This document shows, one piece after another, positions 28,627 to 39,005 of a DNA stretch of 64,000 nucleotides. The notes beneath the pieces were generated by a model, which had not been told where the DNA came from, did no database searches, and worked only from the letters and a program-made list of their open reading frames with translations. The translations under genes and the position numbers were made by a program. This DNA is from Ochromonas danica. Taxonomy: Eukaryota; Sar; Chrysophyceae; Chromulinales; Chromulinaceae. Where the stretch lies: assembly GCA_015146655.1 (NCBI GenBank), contig VKHL01000051.1, forward strand, positions 122,306-186,305, written 5' to 3'. How positions within the stretch are numbered: the first letter of the stretch is position 1; each line of letters opens with the position of its first letter.

Positions 28627-30663
28627 AAACACATTCATTCCTAATGGACTTAAAAATAAATACATCAGCACCTAGAAGTAAAGGCTCTCCTCAGTCACAG
28701 AGATATTATGCGAGTGTCTTCTCGCTCTATTGCCTAGGTAAGCTATAGAGAAAGCGATAGAGAGAAACCCTATTGAATGCAGAGAGAAAGAGCAGAAAGC
28801 GAACATAATGGTGTTTGTTTTGTTTGTTCAGGTTTATCAATGAAACTGGGAGGGCTTTTCGCAGCATGGAACAATGGTAGGTGCTTGCTTGTTAGCCTTT
28901 CTCCCTGACCTCAACTGATCCTCTCGATATGTGAATCAGGTCTGATGGTAGGTTTCTGGGAGTTCATGATCTTGACAGCATTCGTGGCAGCTGGATATGG
29001 ATGCTTGGTGTTGTGCATGGCGGAACTCGTGAGTGTGATCGCATTTCCAGGTGAGAGGAACAAACACTGTGCATAGTCATAGTTCTGCATCTCCAACTCC
29101 ATGCACATATGTATATGGAAGTGGAAGTGCAAGTGGAGAGTAGGAGGAAGTATTGATGGTATTGAGATGAGGTGAGACTCCTACTAATCTTCTGTCTTGA
29201 CTGTGTATTATTTAGGAGGATTCTATGGCTATGCACGATGCTGTCTGGGTCCCTTTTGGGGTTATCTGGTGGGCTGTAGTGGCCTGGTAGAATCTATATT
29301 CTACCTGGCTGTTTCTCTTCTGAAGCTAGGTCAAGCCATGACAGCGACCTTCTGTATTTCTAGTAGGTATGAGCCGATTTGGTGGACGATTGCCTTGGTC
29401 TCCATGTTGTTATTTTATATGGATGGTGGGAAGTCAGTGTGGCAGTTATCGAGTGTGTGTGCAGTGGTGGGTTTGGTGTCCTTGTTGATCTATCTGTTGG
29501 GTTCTATTCCTGCCATGGATGGCTCGCAGTATCTCGATCCAGAAGGGGAGGGAGGCGGATTTGAAGGGGATGTGAACCATTTCTTCCGCTTCATGCGTCT
29601 TCCAGCCTGGTTCTTCATTGGAATCGATCTGTTAACTCTGACCTCGCGAGATACTCATCAACCATGCCACACGATCCCGAAGGCGATGATAGCAGTATGG
29701 TGCACGATGATGGTGTTGTCGTTTTGGCTGATCGTGATGGTATGCGGTCAAGCACCAGGTATTTCAGTTCGTCTGTTTGGATTGAATACCATCTTTCCTC
29801 TATCTTTCGGGTTGAGCCACTCGTTACATATTCCGTTATCTTCTGCAACGGCGTTTAGTTTATTGCCTCCCGTGGCATCGTCGTTGAGCTATCTATGGCT
29901 CTGCAGTCGTCAGATGCATGCCATGGCAACTTCCGGCCTTCTTCCTAGTGTATTGCGAGTGACGTACGGCAAGCACTTTTCTCCCATTGTATCGATGGTG
30001 GTTATTTCTGTATTCAGTGTATTTGCTTTGATAATGGCTTGGCTATTTAATCCGCATACGATGTTGTTTCGAATGTCAGTGATGGGCGGATGTGGTGTGT
30101 ATGTGTCAATGTTCTACTGCTTCCTGACCTTTCGATGGCGCTATGACCAGATGGAGAAGTTCTTTACGAATCCCTTGGGTGTGGCTTCATCGGTGGTGGG
30201 CATGATAATCTTTCTCACGGTACTGGTCTCGTTGATCTTCTTTCAACCAGGAGTAGAGGTGACGGTGAGCTATTTCTCCTTTCTGGTAGTGATGTCTTTC
30301 TACTACTTCTGGGTAGTGGAAAGCCGTCAGTATTTTTCTGAGGATGAGCAGAAGTACTTCTTGCGAGCATATATAGTGAATGGTGAGTTCATTTTCCCTT
30401 TCCCTGTCACTGTTGTTATTGTTATTATTTTCTTCTTTTTCTGATTGACTGACTGATAATATTCTCTGATTGGTTGAATCTTCATTAGCTAATATACGCA
30501 AGAAGCGATCTGTCCATCGTCGATTCGCTGATGGATGGAGTGTTTTTGTTCGGTGGGTGTGTTGTCGTTGTTGTTGTTTGAGATGGAAGGTGGGTCTATC
30601 AGAGAAGAAAGTGACTCCTTCCGCAGAACCGGCAGTGGCGTCATTGCGCAGTTCTAGCAGTCA
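28627..30663. repeat. Right arm of the large inverted repeat
   Basis: Mirror of 26354-28403. The match starts at AAACACATTCATTCC (28627) and stops just after GTTCTAGCAGTCA (ending 30663), beyond which the two genes continue with diverged sequence. Confidence 0.93.
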
Positions 30664-31108
30664 CCATGTGCTGAGTGGAGATTCTGGTGACTATAATTTC
30701 CCTTCAGAGATGATTACAGCTGAGAAAGCGTCGAACGAGAGCACTGACCCTATGTATCGCATTCGTCAGAGTGAAAGTGATGCTAATGTGGTGGCTCGTG
30801 TTGATGCTTCTGAAGAGGATCCTCACAAATATAATATAGCTCCGATCTCATTTAGAAGCATTCTGCGGAAAGGATTGGATTTGAGTTATAGACCATCTAT
30901 GTTCGGCTCTCGAGATGATGGAGATTTGCCGAATAAATTTGCTCATTTATCTTCTTCAACAAGTGATTATAGGTTCGCTGCCACTGTTCCTTTTGAAGGC
31001 CACCTTTCACCTTCCCAAGATAGTCACGGGGTTACTTTCCCCCCTCCTCCTGGTGATGGAACACTTGTATTCTTCCCTCCTGCAGAAAATGTGACTGTGC
31101 AGTTCTGA
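28644..31108 (+). CDS. Amino-acid permease, APC superfamily (palindrome copy B)
   Basis: Five exons (28644-28737, 28832-28876, 28940-29050, 29216-30382, 30489-31108) give 678 aa; all joins after exon 1 are phase 1. The transporter core is identical at protein level to copy A through exon 4: WNNGLMVGFWEFMILTAF, FPGGFYGYARCCLGPFWGY, then the remaining membrane helices ending YFWVVESRQYFSEDEQKYF. Exon 5 begins ANIRKKRSVHRRFADGW and carries a Cys-rich stretch (WVCCRCCCLRWK). It then has a tail unlike copy A in sequence but alignable (YNIAPISFRSILRKG, FGSRDDGDLPN), with an extra Pro-rich end. The tail is where the two paralogues could differ in regulation or trafficking. Confidence 0.85.
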
Positions 31109-31449
31109 CATCCGTTCTTTCGCAATCCTTGAGTCAAAACCGCCAGTTTTTCATGCTATTTGTATGATATTATTAGTTTGTAGTGTCACCTGAAGAGCAA
31201 TGGGGCATTCTTTTTGATTGCTACGTCGCTTATGTCCATTTATGAACCTGCTGCTATTCTCTTGTATCCTTGCTGCCTTTTAGCTCCGTATTTTTCTCGC
31301 TAATCCTGGTTGTTCTAAGTTAAATATCGTTAGTATATTGTTGCCGAATTTTGCAATGGCATGTCAAAAACAAATGTTTCATTCAAGACATTTATGCTTC
31401 TGTACATTTCTATATTGCCATTTTCATGAGCACAGTATCGCAAATTGGC
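31109..31449. other. Intergenic, permease 3' flank and tRNA 5' flank
   Basis: AT-leaning sequence; no additional feature recognised. Confidence 0.4.
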
Positions 31450-31522
31450 GGTCCTATAGTGTAGATGGTTATCACTCGGGGTTCTGATTCCCGCGACCTG
31501 GGTTCGAGTCCCAGTAGGACCT
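31450..31522 (+). tRNA. tRNA-Gln (anticodon CUG)
   Basis: A complete intronless 73-nt cloverleaf: acceptor GGTCCTA pairs with TAGGACC over 7 bp, D-arm GTG..CAC, anticodon stem CGGGG/TCCCG with loop TTCTGAT (anticodon CTG, reading CAG), variable CGAC, and T-arm CTGGG-TTCGAGT-CCCAG. Internal A and B boxes are intact and a TTTTT run at 31522-31526 is the Pol III terminator. The body closely resembles other eukaryotic tRNA-Gln genes, supporting the identity. Confidence 0.96.
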
Positions 31523-31696
31523 TTTTGACGCTTGGCTATTCTTTTTTATTTTCTTTTGTTTATCACCCCAAGACTTGACTGATATAGATTCAAAGATCAA
31601 CTGTTTTGTCTTATTTTAGATTTAATTGGTCATTGATTGCAATTTCTTTCCATCTTTCAAAGGAATTCAACAAAACGTTTTTCGTGTCGTTTGAAG

Positions 31697-32690
31697 ATGC
31701 CAATCGAAATTCCGATTCTCCGAAAAGGTTCCCTCAGTGGACCAAAGCGAGAGGCCAAGCAACGAGAAGCACAACCTGCTGACTTGGGAACTTTACTCTC
31801 TCGCTTTATCATGTCGTCGGTCGATCCAACTCACGAAGAATTGGCCAGCTTGACTCTGCCAGTCCTTGCTCATCTTACTTCTTCTGCTATTTCACAGGGT
31901 CTCCCTGTCATCAATCCTCCTACCATAAATGTGGTATCCAATTTGCTACCCGTCAACATGAACCCACCACATCCTCTTTCCTCCACACTGAATGCAAATA
32001 TTTCAAATGCAACACATCATATCTCAAACAGTGGTTTCAAGAAGCGACGACGCACTGATGGAGAATGTGCTGGTGGGAGAGCCAAGCTAACTCTCAAGGA
32101 CAAGTTTGATATCCTGCATTTCTGGGATCAGTTTCCTGACCAGCAAAACTTTGCTGCCATTGGAAGAAAGTATAATGTGTCTCGTCAAACCATTCGAAAG
32201 GTGATTCAAAACCGAGAAATGGTTTTACAAGACTATCACAATGGTGTTCCTCATGATGCTAAGCGATGCCGGGTCCTTCCTCCTGACATGGCCCGTCTGG
32301 ATGAGATGGTCTTGGAGTATATAAACTCTTTGCCAACACCTTCTTCCAACATGAAGCGTAATGTCTTACCTATTAGTATGGAGGCTCTAAAAGCTAAGGC
32401 CACGGAAATTGCTACCTCATTGCGTATCAAAATCAACAAGGTGAGGTCTTTCTACCTTTTGAAAGAGAAAAATCAATTTAATGTTGCTAAACTATTCTAC
32501 GTGCATGATCTGTTTAGGGAAGGAGTACTGAAGCTCCATGGATAGCAAATAATACTTGGTATGCTCGATTTTGCAATCGACACAACTTTATTCGAGAGCC
32601 GCTGCCTGTTGAACCCAATGGAGGAAACAGCAATGGAGTCCAGCAAGCTAACGGTCTTTCATCAGTTGCCTCATCTCATATTCTGGTAAT

Positions 32691-32786
<96 letters not shown>

Positions 32787-33024
32787 GCAGCAGCAACAGC
32801 AGCAACAACAACAACAGCAGCAGCAACAACAGCATATTTTGGCTGCTCTACTACCCCAAATGCCTATGTCCACGATGCCAATGCTGGCACTTGATACAAC
32901 TGGCCACTCGTCCGAGGGAATTGCCGATTTGGGATCCATTGGACGCGTTGTTGATGAGAAAGACAATTCCGCTATGATGTTCGTGCTGAAAGACGACGAC
33001 TCTTCTGTTGACTCAAGGGAATAA
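31697..33024 (+). CDS. CENP-B/Tigger-type DNA-binding protein with polyglutamine tract
   Basis: Two phase-0 exons (31697-32440, 32518-33024) give 416 aa. Residues about 130-185 form a helix-turn-helix (KLTLKDKFDILHFWDQF, NFAAIGRKYNVSRQTIRKVI) like the first CENP-B/Psq motif. About 55 residues later comes a second CENP-B-type segment that crosses the splice site (ALKAKATEIA, then TWYARFCNRHNFIRE). This pairing is typical of pogo/Tigger transposases and CENP-B. The DDE nuclease domain is absent; instead a 47-residue polyGln run (32692-32832) and a short acidic tail follow. It is probably a host protein derived from a transposase DNA-binding domain. ATG 31697 is the first in frame. Confidence 0.7.
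32692..32832 (+). repeat. CAG/CAA trinucleotide repeat encoding 47 Gln
   Basis: In-frame run: about a dozen CAG codons, then a long CAA block, then mixed CAG/CAA, ending before HILAALL. Mixed codons reduce slippage compared with pure CAG. Confidence 0.97.
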
Positions 33025-33270
33025 TCTTCGCTTGAAGTTTCTTTCGTTCTGACTTTTGTGATTTAAGTGTATATTCATCCATTACCTGCCTGAAAAATAA
33101 ATTTGGATGCTAGTTGGATGTTCTTCTTATGATACCATAACTTGAAGTTAAAATAATTAATTTATCTTCGCTCCGCTTCCGATAATCTCTGTAAATAGTT
33201 ATTGTGTTGCGTGGGCATTGTCAACAAGATCCAGTCAGAAATAATCCAATTCCTGAGTTACTTATCGTCT

Positions 33271-36200
33271 ATGAACATAATGAATGAAGGAGACGATGAT
33301 TTGATAGGTTTACCACAATCTCAGATCGATGCTCTTCACGCATTCTATGATGCCACCAAAGGAAGTGAATGGGTTTATAGCACTGGGAATCCATGGAATT
33401 TCCAGGAAGATAATCCAAATCCATGTAAAGAAAAATGGCAAGGTATTGTTTGCTCCACTACATGCCATGAGAGTGTCTGCAGTCAAGATATCAGTGAGAT
33501 GGATTTGGAGTTTTTGAATATGAATGGAACACTTCCTGAAGAAATCGGGAATTTCCCTAAATTAGAAAAACTAACAATAGTTGGCAATGGTGATCTAACA
33601 GGCACTCTTCTCCGGATAGTATTGGGAATCTATATTCACTACAAACGTTGTCCTTGTCAACAACATTTCTATCTGGCACACTTCCTTCAACGATAGGCAA
33701 TCTGTCTCAATTGAACACACTTACTCTTACGGCTAATTTATTTAGCGGTCAAATCCCTGTAAGCCTCTTCAACTTATCTAATCTTACCACAATCTATCTT
33801 CCTTCTAATAAATTTGGCGGAACGATACCTAGTAAAATTGGTAACTTGAAAAAGTTACGAACTTTAAATTGTGCCGATAATATGATATCTGGCAGCATAC
33901 CGATGGAAAGAGGCCTACTTCCTTTTTTCACCACGCTTGATCTGTCCAACAACAAGCTGGAGGGGACCGTGTCTTCGACTGTATTCACGAACTTGACTCG
34001 GTTAACCTCATTGAATCTGCGCAATAACCAATTGATGGGAAATCTTCCAGAGTTTTCGAAGAATAATGCCCAATTGGCTATAATTGACCTAGGAGTCAAT
34101 AGCTTTTCTGGAACGCTTCCATGCTCGTTATCCTTACCAGGAAGTTTGAGTGCATTGTTTCTTGATTACAATCGTCTGACAGGGTCAATACCCATGTCTT
34201 TCGGTAACTTATCATCAATTTTGACCGGTCTACATTTGAATGATAATAATCTGAATGGAGAGCTGCCGTCCTCGCTTCAATATCTAAAACAGTTGAATGA
34301 ATTTTCCGTCGCCAACAATATCGATTTGGGTGGTACCATCCCCGCTGAGTTTTCTCGGCTAGTATCTCTTCAAGCGCTTCTGTTAAGCTATTGCTCTTTT
34401 ACTGGCCTCATTCCAGCTGGACTAGGAGTACTATGTTATCTGGTCCAGTTGGACGTCAGCTTTAATTATCTAACAGGAACCCTCCCTGTTGATATCTACA
34501 ATGCCTCAGTCCTATCTTATCTGTCTTTGCCTAGTAATTTCTTAAGCGGAACCATATCTCCAGCTTGTCATCAATTGCGTGATCTCAGCTACTTGGCATT
34601 GGACTTCAATCTGTTTCACGGATCGTTTCCATCTGGTTTCGGAAATGCAAATACCTTCCGTTTGAGTATGGCTTCCAATATGTTCTCAGGAGCATTTCAG
34701 GTGGATTTAACAAATTTGATCACACTAGCCATGTTAAGACTTCAATACAATCACTTCACAGGTGACTTGGACTTCATGTCGCCGTCTCCTAATTTGATGA
34801 CCTATTTCAATATTTCCAACAACTATTTCCATGGAAATCTGTCTCGTGTTGTGAATATGGGTTTATTAGTGGTATTGGATGTATCCAATAATCTCATTTC
34901 AGGGTCAGTTCCAAGCATTACGCAATTGATCCAAAACGAGTATTTCTTCGCTCAATCCAATCTCCTTGAGGGATCCGTTAGCAATATCTTGAACGCCACG
35001 AATGACATGATCAGCCTTCGTTTTGTTGATCTGAGCAATAATCGTCTGAGTGGACCTCTTCCCGACCCCATAAATGGTGAACTCATACCCAATCTATTGT
35101 CCTTCGCGGCAATTCAAAATTGCTTTACAGGTACAATTCCAGAGAGCTTTTGCCACCTTGGAAGGTTGCAAGTACTGGCTTTGGATGGGTTATCCACTGA
35201 CAAATCATGTCGCAGTTCCATTTTCGGTTCCATTTCATCCAAACAGACGGATTCTTATGTGTTGAGTCAGAAGACTATTCATGGTACCATTCCCAAGTGC
35301 CTGTTTAGTATGCCTCAACTACAAACACTGCATCTCTCTGGTAATAGTTTAGAAGGAAGCATTCCTCTAGATGAAGATGGAGATCTGGGACCTTACTTGA
35401 GTGATCTTTCTTTATCTCACAATCGCCTTATGGGTAGCCTGCCAAGGCTGTTGAAGGGAGGTAATAGATGGAAGATGCTGGACGTGAGCTACAACAAGTT
35501 GAAAGGCGAATTAAGTGACAATGAAGGAGGAGGAAATGGTGGGAGTCCATTCAAATCCAACTCGTCCATTTATCTGAACATCAATCGCCTGTCAGGTCAT
35601 ATCCCTGATTTCTATTATGAAATCTCCGCACCAGGAGATTTGGATATGTTAAAGGGTAACTTGTTTTCTTGTTCCACAGTGAATATGAGAAGTCACTTGC
35701 CCAGCAGCGATCCCTATCATGAGGAGTATGATTGTGGATCTGACAGTCTGAACACTGCCTTACTGGTGTGGGTGGGATTGATTTTCTTTATAGTTGGCTT
35801 GGCTTATTACTTGTACTCTTATGTTTGGAGAAATCAAGCCAAGAAGGAAGCTAAGCAAATGTTCCAATCCGAGGCTGTAGAATATTGTTCCTGTTCTTGT
35901 AATATCGGGACAAATCTTCGGGAACAGATGAAAGATTGGAATAGGCTTCTAGCTCAATGGCAAGAAGAGGGTAAAGAAGCATGGAAGTCTGAGCTTTCCA
36001 ACCAATGTCAACGCCATGAGAGATCTTCCAGTCAAGAAGGTGCGGTTGACAAAGTGCTAGATGACAGTCTACTATCAAGCATATTTAACGCAGGTTGTCT
36101 CCTTCACTCGATTCGAATGATCAGCTTTTGGATCACTGTCTATGCAGTTTGCTTGGGTAGTTTGGTCTATGGTCTTCTCACCGTATTTTTCGGTTCCTAC

Positions 36201-37964
36201 GATGAAGAATATGCTTGGACCATTTCCACCGTGTATTTGAGTGGGATACAATCTGCTGCAGTATTACTTGTTTATTTTGTGGGAATCCTTTATTTGCTTT
36301 GCTTTCTATTGGCGTCTAAGCACCGAGATATGGCCGCACTGTTTGAAAGTGAGTCGACTCAGGCTATGAAGGGTATTGGTAATGAGCATCGTGAAAGTGT
36401 CCATGAAGAAGAAGAGGAAGTGATTGTCTCTTCTGATCATAATGCTAAGCCGACTTCCCAAGAGAAAGAGAGTGTTGTGAACTGGAAATCTATCTTAATA
36501 TTGAAAGTGGTGATAGCGATAGTGGATATTGCGATCGTGATGGTTGTGAATGGTTTCTATGTTTACATCTCTCTTCAGATCCGAAGATGGAGCGCGGTCT
36601 TGCTGTCTGTGGCGTTGTCACTTTTCAAAGTTGTATGGGGCTTGGTAGTTCAAATGTGGCTGACAGAGTATCTTCAACCCTTGCAGCAATTGCGTAGCGA
36701 AGGAGGCCTTCATGAAGTCAATGTAAGTTTCATGAGTGGATTGATGCTATTCAACACAATTATGGCCCCCTGTTTAGCAGCGATGATAGCCAGTTCTGAT
36801 TGCTCCTATGATGTATTTGCTCCTCGGAATAAGATCACAGCGTCTTATTCCTTCAAAAGATGTACATTATTTGACGTTTATGGTTGTGAGGGTTATGATA
36901 CTGCGACCAATGTCATCACTTTTGTTCCTCCTTTCAGCTACACCTATCAATGTAGTTCGGCAATATTAGTGGATTATGCTTATGTCTTTGCCTATAAATA
37001 TGTTGTTCTGGGAATTCTTTATCCTCTGTTCATTGCATCGACTGTGTTATCGGATTGTAGACCAAAAGAAGGAATGAGGAACAAGACTTCTTCTGCCTCT
37101 AACAATGGTGTGCAGTTCGATTTGTTGTTCCGAGCAAGTCTACTCCCTTCTTTGTGGAGATTACCCGGTGATGCTTCTCTTTCTTATACTAGCCAGCAAT
37201 CAGAAGATAGATTGAACAATGTGGATGGCTGTGATGAAGGCAAACAAAGCTCTGCAGATCCCATAGTGGGGGATATTCGCAGTCCATTATTATCTGCTGA
37301 TGACAATGATTCCTTCTCGGCTAAATCTCTGATTTCTTCTTTGCCCACTTCTTCTGCATCTCCACCCGTGGTCTTATTCTCAGCGGGAGAATACGCTGTT
37401 CGTGTGATTATGATGCTGAGCTGCTTATTAACGTTTGGAGTGGCATTGCCTTATCTGGCGGTGCTGATCGGCTTTAGTATTGCCTCGAACACTTATCTCA
37501 TTCAGCTTGGCTGGTTGCGGCAATTGAAGAGTAGTAGTGTTATGCAACACAATAGACACTCGATGGTAGACGAAATGTTTGCAGGCCTTTGCCACCAATG
37601 CCAGAGACTGCTGCACTGTATCAAACTGGCCTTTCCGCCGCTGTTATTGTTTCTCCCTTTCTTTTTTGCTTATTTTCTATTCGATATGGCTGGAGATGAA
37701 GGTGGTTGGATTGTTGGACTGTGGTTTGCTTTGGCGTTGCTGGTGGCATTTATTCTGGTTTGTTTTGGATTGACGAGGTGGCAACAATCGGGCCATCCTC
37801 CTCTGTGGAAGACGTCGTTGTTGTTGACGTCTGTTCGAGTTGATATGACCACAACTGGAGAAGATGAGCAAACTTCTTATGCAGAAGATAGCACAATGTT
37901 AGTCACTTCCTCTAATAACGATGTGAGGGTTGGCAGTATTGAGAGGACAGTGGCAATGTTGTGA
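33271..37964 (+). CDS. Large LRR protein with multi-pass membrane C-terminus; frame interrupted near 33608
   Basis: Translation from 33271 starts with a plant-type LRR N-cap (ALHAFYDATKGSEW, then NPWNF, CKEKWQGIVC). About 25 LRRs of the L..L.L..N.L.G.IP type follow to about 35650. Then come a first transmembrane helix (LLVWVGLIFFIVGLAYYLYS) and roughly nine more hydrophobic segments within a 750-residue C-terminal region of unknown family. No kinase domain. The frame shifts between 33601 and 33615: GTLLRIVLGIY in one frame should read GTL-PDSIGNLYSLQTL, which a two-base insertion in CTTCTCCGG explains. LRR periodicity is perfect on both sides, so this is one gene with a frameshift (mutation or sequencing error). 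No signal peptide is visible, so a 5' exon may be missing. Confidence 0.75.
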
Positions 37965-38180
37965 TAATCTTTTTGATGTCATCATGCTCTACCACCATCT
38001 CTGTCAGACATGACTGGTAGATACATGATCAACTCATACATATTTCTATGCTTTCTAAGCATATTAAAATGATATTAACATAGTCAATCTATTATTAGCA
38101 ATAGAATAAGCTCACTGTAGATGTTGTGGAAGATTAAGTTGATATTTACATATTCACTAAATCTGTACACATCACATCAT

Positions 38181-38670
38181 TTATTCTCGACCACACTCAG
38201 TTCTTTGTCGTGAGAAACAACAGCCGGAGCACATTGGAAATAAGTTCCATCTCAGACAACTTCCATCAAAGCATAATCGTTGATGTTCGGTTCTGCGGAC
38301 TAAATCCTCGAAGGCTTCAGCAGTCTGACTTGCCAGGCCAGACTCACCATCTATGAGTCTATCTATATAGATCAGACCAGCGACAAAAGATGAGTTAGTT
38401 AACAAGTAATATATAGGGCCAAGGAGACAAGCAAGATGCAGTGTATCTCATACAAGAAGGAACAAGGTGGTGGTGTTAGTATAGAAGTAGTAGCTCAGTT
38501 CATAACGTTCTCAACAGCTTCTGACTTTGCAGTCTTCTTTCTGTCCCTTAGATGTCATTGGTTGTTTTTATGAATCATCACAGCTGACTACTTCTCTTCC
38601 TCTAACCCTCTTTGTTCCTCACAACAAGAAGAGTACTTACCATCATGGATTCACTGTTTTTCGACGCCAT
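38181..38670 (-). CDS. Small Cys-rich hypothetical protein (model uncertain)
   Basis: A start exon is plausible at 38670-38641 (MASKNSESMM, followed by a consensus GTAAGTAC donor). The last exon probably begins at 38324 and encodes TAEAFEDLVRRTEHQRLCF, then DGSCLRWNLFPMCSGCC, ending RTECGRE. A CTAAC branch-like site lies upstream, and the intron would be 316 nt, long for this window, so a middle exon may exist. No family recognised; five Cys in the tail may bind metal or form disulfides. Confidence 0.3.
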
Positions 38671-39005
38671 CAAATCTTCACACCAGCTTGTATGTGAGGA
38701 GTATTTCAAGCCATTGGCAGATCATAGAAAGTATGAACCTTCATGGCATCAGGGGAAATAACTCTCAGTCATAGGTCATTATCATCAGAGAATCGAATCG
38801 AATTGATTTGATTTGATTGTGAGGCAGAGACAGCCACAAACACAGACGAAAGAGGTTAACTTCCCATCGCGCCATTTTGACACTCAATGCAGATAGGTTT
38901 TACCCTATTTGACCTCATTCCAAACCAACGATCAACTGTTGACTTTCCCCCAAAATGTCCATTCGAAGCTGTTGGATATCTATCATTTGAATTCGAAGAG
39001 AGAGA
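38671..39005. other. Divergent intergenic region
   Basis: Contains GAATCGAATCGAATTGATTTGATTTG simple sequence near 38790-38815 and the composite element at 38869-38906, about 100 bp before the coiled-coil gene. Confidence 0.4.
38869..38906 (+). promoter_or_regulatory. Composite promoter-like element, copy 1
   Basis: GCGCCATTTTGACAC at 38869 and TTTTACCCT at 38898, 29 bases apart start to start. The same two blocks with the same spacing occur at 46381-46418, while flanking sequence is unrelated. The first block resembles E2F/YY1-type sites, but the factor is unknown. Confidence 0.35.

Noticed and set aside
26354-30663. Palindrome as a DNA transposon with terminal inverted repeats
   Set aside because: The arms contain permease exons, not a transposase, no target-site duplication was seen at the outer ends, and gene tails continue beyond them.
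32676-32966. Minus-strand polyCys frame
   Set aside because: Antisense reading of the CAG/CAA repeat.
38325-38430. Stretch reading FVAGLIYIDRLID, resembling a P-type cyclin
   Set aside because: Only a handful of residues fit, the following cyclin-box motifs are absent, and the segment probably lies in an intron with a CTAAC branch-like site.
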